From NCBI GenBank assembly GCA_021234155.1, contig JAJEKV010000343.1, positions 126,001-190,000 of the forward strand: a DNA stretch of 64,000 bases, written 5' to 3'. The DNA comes from Isoetes taiwanensis (lineage: Eukaryota > Streptophyta > Lycopodiopsida > Isoetales > Isoetaceae). The notes under the pieces were generated by a model. It was not told the origin of the DNA. It ran no database searches and saw nothing but the letters and a program-made list of their open reading frames with translations. A program made the translations under genes and the position numbers. Shown piece by piece: positions 1 through 10,150 of the stretch (its first letter is position 1; each line of letters starts with the position of its first letter).

Positions 1-758
1 ATATATATCACATGTAAGAACTAAAAAGAACTATATCTAATCTATATATCATAGGGTTAGGTTCTTTAGTTAGAGTCTGGTATCTAGAGATCTAGAAGGT
101 TGCTATGGGCAATTTAATAGGCTAAACCTCGATTCTATGACTGAAATAGGGTTTAGACTATTCAATTGGCCAAATACTGATCCTTTGAGTGGCTCTCTCG
201 ACTGAGTTCGACCATCCTATTTGAAACCTTTCGAATCAAGGGAAACTAATGGTGCAATTCTCTCAGGCAGAGTTTGGGAGGCGGTTTTGGCTCTTGAGGC
301 AGCCAAAATAGAGCTCTAAAACCCTAGAAACGAAAAATGGGCAAGTTAGGGTTTCCCTTCCTAAATAGACAAGGGGTTGGCTAGGGTTTCCAATTATCCC
401 CTTTAGGCATGTGGGATAATTGGGAATGGGCCCACTTGCCTTTAATGGCTAGGTGGCAAAATGTGCCCACATGGAAATGTGTGCCCACATTAATGTGTAC
501 ATTGGAAAATGTGCACATTAATTGCACACTTGGGTATGGCCCACTTGGCATCAAGTGTCCATATGGAAATGTGTGCCCACATCAATGTGTACATTGGAAA
601 ATGTGCACATTAATAGTTGCACATATTCTTGCAAGTTGCCCCTAGGGCTACCCACCGGCTACGCGTTAGCGCATACACGTCGGTCCGGTGGCGTTAATGC
701 TTGCGTGGGCAAGATGCGATAACGATCCCGGGACCGTATAATCGTCCGGAACGCCACA
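1..758 (-). repeat. 3' LTR of element 1 (truncated by window edge)
   Basis: This stretch matches 11060-11810 almost base for base, with small indels mostly in GC-rich spots. Its inner end reads CA on the plus strand (TG on the element strand) and abuts a polypurine tract, which defines the 3' LTR. About 900 bp of the LTR lie outside the window. A repeated motif built on CCCACATTAATGTGTACATTGG and related words occurs around 470-610. Confidence 0.9.
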
Positions 759-773
759 TTCTCCCCCACCTTG
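759..773 (-). other. polypurine tract of element 1
   Basis: On the minus strand this reads AAGGTGGGGGAGAA and is followed directly by the TG of the 3' LTR, as expected for the plus-strand DNA primer of a gypsy element. A second, nearly identical tract lies at 800-813, about 40 bp inside. Confidence 0.85.
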
Positions 774-1689
774 AAATGATGTCCCGGCAAGATCGCGGGT
801 CTCCCCCACCTTGGGATCATCCTAACCGCAATCAACCCCGATACATACGATAAACTACTATAATACTTACACATTTATTAAGATTACCTTAAGGTAATAT
901 TTTTTTAAAACATTATCACGCCATTGTATTATGAAATAAATTATCAATTCATAACATCTTTAAGCAAGTTACTCGATAGTTTTACTTATCACGACAATTA
1001 AGTTTATCAAAAATTTTAACATTTCATGTCTAACATTATTGTTAGAGGTACTCTTCATTCCTTGCAACACATTCCAACAAAATTTGTGTTGCAAGTCTTC
1101 GTGTAGGCTCGACCTCCTTGCCTCCCGGAGGCGCTCTATTGGCTGCGGTCGACACTACGTTAGTACCATTTTAATTATTAATAAAATTTTGATTATATGG
1201 TGACCACCCCACCTATCTACATGGATGCATGGCTAATCTCATGAGGGAAGAGGATGAATCTTCCATTATGGCCGTGGAGACAACGCCTATATGCCTATAT
1301 GCCGCTCATGCCTACACCCTAGTTGCCCGGCGTGGAGGATAGGTCCTTCCCGTGATATAAGGGAAGGCCTGGTTCCTCCTATCAAAGCATATATGGGGCT
1401 AGAGGTGCTTTTCCTATCAGGTGCATTCCTTAATGACCTCCTTTCTCTAGAGGTCGCTCTACACTAAGGGGATGGCGGTATAGACTTTCTAATCTACCTT
1501 CTACTTCGCCCAAGCGAAACGCGGTCATGCCTACATTGACATTACACCACGCCCTAGAGATCACAAGTAGTGGTCCCATCATCGGTAATAACGCATGCGA
1601 CCCATACCTAGCATAGGTTGCATGCGTAGATTAATCTTAACTACAATAAGAATTAATCTACACAAATCGACATGCGAGCGATTTCTTGG
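774..1689. other. 3' untranslated region of element 1
   Basis: Between the chromodomain and the polypurine tract I see no coding frame of note. The stretch holds the duplicated purine tract at 800-813 and an AT-rich section (840-1060), then plain unique-looking sequence. Confidence 0.6.
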
Positions 1690-1852
1690 AGATGACTTTG
1701 CCGTCCCATTGCTCCATAAACCGGTCTTTGCTTTACTAGATCTTTCTTAAGTACCCACGTCGCGTCTTCCACGGTAAGTGTTTCCACTTAACCAAATATT
1801 GGAGGAACTCCGACCTCCTTGTTTTCTTGAAAGCTTTATCAAGAATCAATTC
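1690..1852 (-). pseudogene. chromodomain at the end of the integrase (element 1)
   Basis: The minus-strand frame reads FLQYLVKWKHL and, after a one-base slip near 1745, continues VEDATWVLKKDL. This is the usual chromodomain core of plant chromoviruses, a small domain that binds modified histone H3 tails and guides integration. The aromatic Y and W positions are visible. It follows the integrase C-terminal part in the same strand and order as in known chromoviruses. The frameshift makes the present copy a pseudogene. Confidence 0.85.
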
Positions 1853-3175
1853 GGATTTATTTCCAAAATTCCTCCTGTCATTTTCAACAGCGTTGGAGTG
1901 TCCAAGACCGCCGGATTTGGAGTGTGCTTCTTCAACAAACTCACGGAAGACCTTATGAATCTTGAGGTGTGTTGGCAAGTCTAGCTTGTAGGATTGATTA
2001 CCTACTCTCTTGATTATTACGAAGGTCCAGCCCACCTTGGAGCAAGCTTTGCAATTCCCAACTCGAAGCCACTGCTTCACCTTGATCTTGAGCCAAACAT
2101 CATCTCCCACTTTGAACTCTCTCGACTGCTCGATGCTTGTGCGTGATGCTCTTCTGTCGACTTCTTTGTTGTTAGCAAATATCCTCTAACTTCTTCCATG
2201 AATTGTCGATATCGGCCAACATCCGCCGCGAAACCTCTACTTTTGACACCGGGATTGTGCCAAAGTGTGCGGAGTTAGGCACCGATAGCCATAATTAATC
2301 ATAAACGGCTGACATTTGGGATGATTCCCCTTGGTGCTATTGTATGCAAACTCCACCAAGTGGATAAATTCTTTCCACATACCTTGCTTATTCCGGACAT
2401 AGTTTCGTGAGCATGTCTTCCAAAATCCGTTGGTTCGCTTCCGCTTTGGCCATCCGTCTCGAGGATGATACGGCGTGCTCATGGATAGTTTCGTCTCGAA
2501 TGGTCGTAAAAGAGGTCTTGCGGAAGGCACTCATAAACTTGGTCCCCAATGGAGATAATCTCCCTTGGCATGCCATGAAGCCCGAAGATCTCTTTGGTGA
2601 AGAGCTTTGTTGTATCCATAGCCGTATCATGGTCTCCGCAAGGCACAAAATGTGCCATCTTTGACAACTTGTCGACCACTACCATCAAGGCATCCTTTCC
2701 TCTTATTGTTTTGGAAGCCCCTGTGATGAAATCCATGCCGATCACCTCCCACTTAGCGTTTGGCACCGCTTAATGGCTCTAATGCTCCCTGGAATTCAAG
2801 TGCTCGCTTTTGTTTGTCGACATAGCTGACATTCTCCGATGTAGCGAGCTACTTGCTTCTTCATTCCGGCCATAATAGCTGCTGCAAGACTTTGAAATAT
2901 GTTTTCATGAATCCGCATGGCCAGCTATTGGGGCATTTAAGCGTGTCATGGAGGATCAATTTCCTTACACCGATGATTGAATGCACGCACAACTTGTTCT
3001 TATGGTATAACAGGTTGCCTTCCTTCTTATAATGTTTTAAAGGCTTCCCGCTCCTTATCTGTTCTAGCCTCCCTAGAGAGGTTTGCCCATACTTCCTTGA
3101 AATCCACGCCCGTTGGCAAGGACTCTTCAATCTTCTTACCAAAGTCATTTTGAGAGCGTCGAAATTGCATTGCAA
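1853..3175 (-). pseudogene. integrase of element 1
   Basis: The integrase would insert the element cDNA into host DNA. Broken minus-strand frames show its three parts in order. The zinc-binding N-terminal HHCC region lies around 3040-2830 and ends in a GECQLCRQTK motif. The catalytic core is at about 2766-2250 and includes GMDFITG and DALMVVVDKLSKMAHFVPC. The C-terminal region, 2110-1853, reads WLKIKVKQW and SYKLDLP before the chromodomain. Several frameshifts separate these blocks, and parts of the core DDE triad cannot be read in one frame. Confidence 0.85.
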
Positions 3176-3770
3176 TGCACTCTAGTTGTCGGGGATGCTT
3201 TGAAAGCGCATCCGCTACCACATTGAGCTTCCCCGGCTTGTAGACTATATCAAAGTCATACTCTTCAAGGAACTCCATCCACCTTCTCTGCCTCGGGTTG
3301 AGGTGTGGTTAAATGAATACATCTTGGAGGCTCGATGGTGCGTATCCAACTGGAACTTCCTTCCCAAAAGATAGTGCCTCCAAATTCTTAACCCCCCCTG
3401 ACGTTGCGTAATTCCTGATCGTGGGTGGGGTAGCCGGCGTTTTGTCGTTCATCTTCACGGAATCATCACGCTACACGCGCTCTCTTGCATGAGCAACGCA
3501 CACAATAGCTATCCTACTCGCGTGCCGCCGCCACAAGCTTATCTTTCTCTGGGTCCGTGAGGTTAGGGGGGCTGTTGTTAAAGCTTCCAACCACTGCTTT
3601 GGGCTTTCTTGTGCCAATGCTTTCGCCCAATCTTTCACCTTCTCGCCCTCGTCAAGTCCGATTAACGGGCCGCTATCTTAGCAAAGTTCTTCCGCGAACT
3701 TCCTCGTAGTACCGCTAGGCTTTGAGAAAACTTGGACTTCATGCACATTCTTGGCCAGCCCGCCCAGCGG
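3176..3770 (-). pseudogene. RNase H region of element 1
   Basis: The end of the RNase H domain is clear on the minus strand: RQRRWMEFLEEYDFDIVY followed by PGKLNVVADALSKHPRQLE, the standard end of gypsy RNase H before integrase. The upstream half (3400-3770) is badly broken by stops. The catalytic acidic residues of the first half cannot be assigned with confidence. Confidence 0.75.
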
Positions 3771-4610
3771 ATGACGGCTTTAATCTTGGCGGGGATCCGT
3801 CGAGATTCCTTCGGCCGAGATCACATGACCCGTGTATTCCACCTTCTCTGCGGCGTAAGTGATACTGGCCAACTTGGCATGCATAACCGGTGCCTCTTCA
3901 ACTTCTCTAGCACTCTCCTTAAGTGTTGTCGCGTGCTCTTCAAGGGATCTGCTATACACCAAAATGTCATCAAAGAATACAATCACAAAGGTGTCTAAGA
4001 ACTCCCTGAAGATGTCGTTCATGAGCCTCATGAACGTCGCGGGGGCATTCGATAAGCCGAAAGGCATTACCGTGAACTCATAATGCCCATACCGCGTCCT
4101 GAAGGCGGTCTTGTGGATATCTTCTTCCTTTATCCTGATCTGATGATAACCCGACAAGTCGATTTTGGAGAAGACCTTTGCACCTTGGAGCTGATCCATC
4201 AAGTCATCCGATGCGGGGAGCGATACTTGTTCTTAATGGTGTGCTTGTTCAACGCCTATAGTCTATGCACATCCTTAAACCGCCATCCTTCTTCTTTACA
4301 AAGAGAATGGGTGCTCCAAAATGGCGAGACACTAGGTCTAATGAAGCCTAGGTCGAAAGCAACTCCTATATGAATTGCTTCTTCAATTCGGTCAACTCCT
4401 GCGTCATTCTCATGTATGGAGCCTTGCTTGTTGGCTTTGTTCCCGGTTCGAAAGTGCTATCTCACACTCGACTCCCCCATAAGGAGGAAGTCGCTTGATC
4501 TCATCCGGAAAGAGATCATGGAACTCCGTGATCAGCTTAGCTATTTGCTTCGCAACTTCATTGAGCACCTTGTCTTCTTTGCTTTCTTCGACTCGGCTCA
4601 TCAATCTCAA
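3771..4610 (-). pseudogene. reverse transcriptase of element 1
   Basis: The minus-strand frame 4202-3780 reads through typical RT blocks: FSKIDLSGYHQIRI, FTVMPFGLSNAPATF and VIVFFDDILVYS, where the DD pair is the catalytic aspartates of motif C. An upstream block at 4610-4410 (FHDLFPDEIKRLPP) is the usual lead-in to gypsy RT. The two blocks are out of frame with each other. The chromovirus-like FDDILVYS differs from the QDDFSAYS seen in elements 2 and 3, so the families are distinct. Confidence 0.9.
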
Positions 4611-5195
4611 GCTTGAAGATGTATGCTACCTTTCGCTCTTGATGCACTTGAACGGCCGCTTAGAAGACATACAACGCATGATGGAAACAACTTCTTTATT
4701 GGCGGATCTCAATGATCTTGGTTGCCGGGTGTTGGGAAGGTCACCTTCCGCTTCCACAATCAATAATGGCTCTTTGCTGGTCCAAGGTACTCCATTCCTA
4801 TGATCAAGTCAGACTTGCCAATGCCCATTACTTCTGCCCCCATCCGGATATTAATCCTCGGGCAAGTCGATGTCGGTTAATTCTCTTACCTTTGCCGTCG
4901 CTTTTATCGCTCCACTTGCTAAGACAACGGGCCTTGGCTTTGACTTTAGTGGTTTTCAACTTCAACATTTGAACCATTCCGGGGATGCAAAGTTGTGGCT
5001 ACTTCCTGATTCTATCAAGACTATGAAGGACTTGGTCTTGGCCTTCCTATTATGGAAATTACTTTTAATCGCTCTCTGCTTGCTCAGATCTATTGGCGGG
5101 CAAAGATATGACACTCACCTTGAATGTAGTCGCTGGCCTTCCTTCGCCATCGCCGCCGCCAGACGAGTGTCCCAATCTCCCAACTCCGCTTAGTC
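4611..5195 (-). pseudogene. aspartic protease region of element 1
   Basis: The frame near 5030-4990 reads VLIESGSSHNF. Retrotransposon proteases normally have D-S/T-G here, so the catalytic aspartate appears to be changed to glutamate in this copy. Downstream the sequence continues as a protease-like beta-rich region (KPRPVVLASGAIKATAKVREL). It sits between the gag zinc-knuckle area and RT, the expected place. The copy cannot be functional as read. Confidence 0.7.
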
Positions 5196-7413
5196 TTTGA
5201 CTCATGGCGAGGGGGGCGGCCACGTCCTATGGTCTGGCTGGAAGCACCTCAAGCAAAGCGCTTTCTATGCACTCCTATCTCTTTTCCTTGGGCATAGCCT
5301 GCAAAAGGATCGCGACCGCTTTTGGAGTAGTTTGACCCCTCCCGCTTGTCCTTGAATGATACCCGCTTCTTCTCCTTGTTTCCCCGGTTTGCCACCATAT
5401 GGGGTTCTAGGGGTTGGACTGACTCGGCTGCCCTAGGGCTATAACTCCTGTTGCCTTGCCTTTATCCCCGTAATGCTGCTGCCCTCGCCTCGGCTATTCT
5501 CGAGGTCCCTGTTCCTTGCAAGCTTATTGCCTTGGACTAAAACCTCGATCTTGTCTTAGGATTTATTGCCCTTACAAGCTTATGGGATCTCCCTCATTCG
5601 TGCCCTCAATGTAGCTCTCATCAGATGTTTTTTGCCCCAACTTTGGCACATAAAGTCTTAGCCTCATGAATTCCTCTCAGGTATTTTCTCGATCTGATTT
5701 GTTTCCCCATTTGCAACCCCAGTGAGAACTGGCGATCATCTTTGGACTTGTGCTCCCTTTGGGACGTAATGGCACTTGAAGGCTTTAGCAAACTTTTCAA
5801 CTTACAAGCATCCCCGCTTAAGCCATGTGCCTGCATAACCCTTCCACCAAATCCGTATGCGGCTCCTTTCAAGTTGGCTGTTGCCACTCTGCCTTTGTCT
5901 TTATCCTTCATGCCATAAGCATTGCCGTACTCACTCATTTAGATCCAGCCATGCCCTCGCTTCTAATCGACTCCAGTTCTCCCCAGAAGCTGTTCCGATT
6001 CAGGGCCTTCCATACATTGCCGGTCAAGAAATCTACCTTCTTTACGTAATCGAGGCTCTACGGTGTCCCTTTGTCGATCCATCCATGGCGTCCCTACGCT
6101 TTGCATCCGGCAGGTTTCTTTGCCTTGCACCTGTCACCGGGCCTGGGCCTGATCTTCCTCTTCCTCTCGAAGCCTGAGTCCGGGACGAACTTGAGTCGGA
6201 GGATTCCCGGCTGGAGGACCTCCTTCTCTTGCTCCTCTTCTTGTCCTTTTTTCCGTTTTCCGAAGCTGATGCTTGAGGCAACCGAGTGTTGCTCACCAGA
6301 CCAGCTCCCGCTTGTGCGCCAGCAAAGCCTTTATCCGCCTCCAGGAAATCCCTCATCGTGATATTTCCTCTTCGGGGTTATGGGTCCAAATTCTCGAATA
6401 GGTTCCTTGCCGGGGCCCTCGGGCGGACTCTGTTCTTCCATATGGTCTCGGCGTTGTCGTTCCCCTGAGCCTAGGCCTCTAGCTGCATACACAAGTAGTT
6501 CATGGCTATATGGTTAGTTTTCGCTTGTTCTCTTGCATTATTTATGTCGGCTTCCCTGACTTGAAGCGGGAAGTCTGAGACTCCCCGGACGATGAAGTCC
6601 ATGCCTGCCCGGCCCAGCTTGGTGGAGCAGTTCATCCAATGGAGCTCCCTCTCCCCGCATTCGGGAGGTTACGGATGTCACGCCGAGGAGTAGATACTCC
6701 TCTCCATCGATGATGATAGGGGCTAGGCTTGTGATGCCTAGCCCAAGTGGGGGAGCAACTCTGATAGTCTGCCGGCTCTGCTCGAAGTTGACCAGCTCAT
6801 GTTCTGCTTGTTGCCGTTCCTCTTCTAAGTCTAGCTCGGTGTACTCTTCCGTCCGACTCCTCTTCTTCTTCTCTTCCTTCTTGCTCTTTGCCGGTACCGC
6901 AAAAATCCGCTCTTCGCCTCGGATTGCTATGGGGTCCACTTCCATGGGAGGAATAGAGGTTGCCCCCAAAGGGTTTTCGCACGACGATGGGATAGGAAAA
7001 ATAGCTAAGGCGGCGGTGTAGGAAAAATACTTGGTCCCGGGTTAGTTGCCGGGACCATGTAGTCCGGGTAGCCCTCGTGCCTTGTTAGTTAGGTACTTGG
7101 CGATGTTGGGGACATCACCCAAGGTTGCTTGAAGGGATGGGCGGGGAACAAAATAGCCTATGCAAGGGGAACCTCGACAAGGGAGGGTCCTACCCTAGCT
7201 TGGAACTCTGCTAAGACTTGTCTATATATATGCCGGGTTGCATTGGGGCTTGCACATCTATTTTCTCCCAAAGACTTGGAAGATGTCATTGACATCCACC
7301 TCGGCAAACTATTGCACCATCGCCAAAGACTTAGGGCCATTGATCTAAGAAGAAGAGAGTATCAAACGGATCCTGGAAGATCGCCAAGCGATGGAGAGCA
7401 AATAGGGTGCTAA
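5196..7413 (-). pseudogene. gag of element 1
   Basis: A series of minus-strand frames between the second leader and the protease forms a decayed gag. Visible pieces, in order, are a basic/acidic stretch around 6930-6780 (KSKKEEKKKRSRTEEY), a central block with IIIDGEEYLLLGVTS, a Ser/Arg-rich block at 6270-6120, a block with SEYGNAYGMKDKDKGR at 5938 onward, and a CxxCxxxxH knuckle remnant (CLRCFQPDHR) near 5265-5225. The last cysteine of the knuckle is not in frame. Gag would form the particle and bind the RNA. Its start is uncertain; 7340 is the first Met in a long frame below the TATA box at 7430-7439. Confidence 0.65.
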
Positions 7414-7429
7414 ATGAGAAATGGAGGAC

Positions 7430-7439
7430 CTATTTATAG
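7430..7439 (-). promoter_or_regulatory. TATA box ahead of gag (element 1)
   Basis: The minus strand reads CTATAAATAGG about 90 bp upstream of the first long gag-side frame. The flanking bases (GGTCC on one side) are shared with the second TATA box at 9359-9368, so the two are duplicates. Confidence 0.55.
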
Positions 7440-7974
7440 AAAAGGGAAAACCCTAATTTTGGATGATCTAGAATTTATCGAGATTGGGTGATTCCCGATC
7501 TATTAAAGGGTGCAATTGAGAGTTTGAAGACTATTTTTAGGTTTGAAGCATGTTAAGAAAACTAATGAACCTATTGCAACAATTTGAAGATCATTTAGTG
7601 AAGAAAATGAGGGTTCACGCTGCTCTGCATCGATAATGAAAAGTTCATTTTTTTCTGCCCCGGGCCGACGGTGAGACATGGGTTCTAAAATGGGCTAAAC
7701 TTAATCAATTTGATAATCTAAGGCTGTAATTCTACTAAACTCACCGAAGTTAGCAGAATTGACCCTTTATTTGGTCGATTTGGAGCAGTTTTGGGCATGG
7801 TCTCACACGCGCTAGCCCGGCGAAAATGAGAATCTTATTTTTTCGTCCCGGGCGCGACGTGTGAGACATCGCCTCAATTTTGCTCAAAACTCCAATTTAA
7901 CCAAAATAAAAGCCAGAAATCGATATCTTAATTTAATTAAACATGATTGGACTCATTATTTACACCAAAATTCT
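7440..7974 (-). repeat. second leader with two GC-rich hairpins
   Basis: This non-coding stretch between the H3-like ORF and gag holds two imperfect inverted repeats, at 7611-7677 and 7799-7866. In the second, an arm with GTCTCACACG and CCCGGCGAAAATGAGA pairs with a downstream arm reading CGTCCCGGGCGCGACGTGTGAGAC-like sequence. The same words occur in the first leader (9443-9510 and 9878-9932). No other ORF is seen. Confidence 0.65.
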
Positions 7975-9260
7975 TTATATTAACAAAAAATTTTCATTAT
8001 TTACAAGAAGTTCAAGGGCTGCTTCTCCCTTGATGTGTCTGGCTAAAAAACATATCCTCGCCTCATGAGCGTGACCCTCTTTTGCGGCATCGCGGCAGGT
8101 GCCGTTGAATCTTCAAAATGCCGCGACTATTTTTCGCCTCTGGCCTCCTCTCGTAGGCACAAAGAACATCTCATCGGTCACCCGCATGTCCGGTGTTGTA
8201 CTCCCTCAAGATGACTTCGGACCAAGCGTTGAAACGGTGCCCGGGAATCAAGAGTCCGTGAACTTCTCCGGAAGTGCCGGATTTTCTTTGAGAGCTCTCT
8301 CGCTCCTTCGCTTTGCTCTTTCCGCTTCTTTCCTGGTGCTCTGGGAGGCTTGGGCTTTGGTGGTGGCGGCTTCAGGGGTCTCGACTCCTCGTCGGTATCC
8401 GCCTTCAATTGTCAGGTACCGCGGCCGGGCGGTAATAAGCATTGTATGCCTCCCACTCATCCATATAGGCGTTGTGCTCATAATCTTCTCGACAGACCTT
8501 GGCCGGGTCTATCGTATGCACCCTCCCGTTGTGGCAGCGGGGCTTTAACCCTATCCTACGTCGGAAAGGTGGGGGCTTACGTAGGCTGTCGCCTGCCGCC
8601 GCTCATGGGTACCCGCCGTCGGTACCTCCTTCTCTGCAAGGGGGGGTTTCGAGGAACTTGCCCCCTCGGTGTTGGGGGCCCGTAATCTTCGTCCGGAAGT
8701 CGTCGATAGTTATGGGAAGTGCCGGCCGCTGATGGCTTCGTTGATGCCGGGACCCGTAAACCGCTACCAACCTTCACAACTTTTAAACACAGCCTTAATG
8801 GCTTTGGCCTTCCTCTTCTTGACGGCCATTTGTGGTTAGATGCGTCTTCGACTCTTCCGTCCTCCTCTCGGCTCCTTGGCTTCATGCTAGGCGATGAAGG
8901 CGAGGTCTGCTAGCCGGCGGGGCTAAGCCAGTGCCCCGTTGCTCCTCTTTCTCTTCCCTCCTCCCGCAGACGGGCCCAAGCCTCGAGTTGCTCCTCGACG
9001 GCTCGGCTGCCCTAAGCTGCCCCGGTCCTCCCTCGTTCCTCCTCTCCTCTTGGCCATCTCTTCGAGAATCTGGCACGCATAATGTCCGCTCGCCTTCTAT
9101 GACCTCCGATGTCGTCTCCGATCCGACCCGCCTCCTCATTGAAGAAGATTCGCCTTGCCGGAGGGGCGTTTTGGAGTATCCTCCGAATCAGGCGCGGATC
9201 ACGGGCGCCAGAGGATCCACGTCGGAGGGGCTTCCTGGCGGTCTGCTTTGTGCGGGCCAT
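7975..9260 (-). pseudogene. histone H3/CENH3-like gene inside element 1
   Basis: The minus-strand ORF starting at 9260 begins MARTKQTARK, identical to the start of histone H3 through K9, and runs in frame for 82 codons. After a long linker with basic and proline-rich parts, frames in 8290-7990 restore the H3 fold in order: LLIP then APFQRLVR (helix 1), CLREEA (helix 2), FEDS, then QKRVTLMRR and LARHIKGE (loop 2 and helix 3). Canonical H3 has LLIR, PFQRLVRE, LQEAA, FEDT, KRVTIM and LARRIRGE at these places. The Pro after LLI resembles CENH3. The total, about 425 codons, far exceeds H3 (about 136) because of the linker. Indels and stops break the frame now. It lies in sense between the 5' LTR and gag, behind its own TATA box. 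Alternatives are a captured host H3 gene or linker introns. Confidence 0.8.
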
Positions 9261-9358
9261 ATTTGACGGTTCTTCAATCCGAGCCGTGCGGTCGAAGATC
9301 GCCTTGGCAGCTGGTGAGCCGCATTTTCAGGGAGGGGACGAAAATGGGGGGTCCGGAT

Positions 9359-9368
9359 CTATTTATAG
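9359..9368 (-). promoter_or_regulatory. TATA box ahead of the H3-like ORF
   Basis: The minus strand reads CCTATAAATAGATCC here, about 100 bp above the ATG at 9260. This is a canonical plant TATA box inside the element, and it matches the one at 7430-7439. Confidence 0.6.
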
Positions 9369-10138
9369 GGGTCGATTTTAAGTCAAATTCCAAACTAGCT
9401 TTTTGGGTTACCTAAAACATCTAGAACACCTAAATTTAAGATGGTTCACGCGTTGCTGCAACCGATAATGAAAGGTTCATTTTCCGGCCCGGGCGCCGAC
9501 GCGGTGAGACATGGTGGGTCCCGCTTTTAAATTTTATACTTTTAAGCGGGTAAAACATGTTGGGTCCCTTTTGGAACCCGCAAAAGTTAAATTTTATACT
9601 TTCTCATTTTTATTTTCATTAAAACTAGTACAAAAGTCCATAATAAAAGTCAAGGCCAATTTTAGATAAAGATTGCTCTTTAGACCAAAAATATTAAAAG
9701 TTTAGAGTGTACCTTTTTATTTTACACAGTACCCAAGACTAATTTATAACTTTTAGGTACTTTTTGGTCACTAAATAATACTTTTTAAGGACACCCTAAC
9801 ATGCTTTTACCCAAGCTTATAATATGCCAATTTTACTATTTCTTAGCTCAAAATTAAAATGAAAATTTATAACATGAATTCTCATCGGCCCAAAAATGAA
9901 AATCTCATTTTCCGTCCGTGACGCGGTGAGACCACCCTACTTTTGAAGGTTGGCTCACCAATTTTAGTCTTTTTTTTTATGTTTTCATTATGTTTTCAAT
10001 CATTTCTAATCGTTGTTAGCTTAGCATAAACTACAAAATGTGAAAAAATTTTTCCCATTTTTCGAGGTTTAAGGATCCTATCAAGTTAGTGCTACTGGGA
10101 GCATGGTCTTTGCTTTGCTCTTGGTCACCAAGAACATT
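9369..10138 (-). repeat. first leader of element 1 with two GC-rich hairpins
   Basis: This is the region between the primer site and the H3-like ORF. It has no ORF. Imperfect hairpins lie at 9443-9510 and 9878-9932. Each has an AATGAAA-rich loop side and a CCCGGGCGCCGACGCGGTGAGAC-type arm (the longest shared core is GGCGCCGACGCGGTGAGAC). The rest is AT-rich. Confidence 0.6.
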
Positions 10139-10149
10139 GCTCGATACCA
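10139..10149 (-). other. primer binding site of element 1 (initiator Met tRNA)
   Basis: The minus strand reads TGGTATCGAGC next to the 5' LTR. The initiator-Met site is TGGTATCAGAGC, so one base is missing. One spacer base separates it from the LTR edge at 10151. Confidence 0.8.
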
Positions 10150-10150
10150 C

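Noticed and set aside
409-645. Open frames with Cys/His/Trp-rich protein in both LTRs of element 1
   Set aside because: They come from a short word repeated inside the LTR and occur in both LTR copies.
7158-7340. Gag N-terminus as a second histone-like start
   Set aside because: The frames below the second TATA box contain no H3 tail or histone-fold words.
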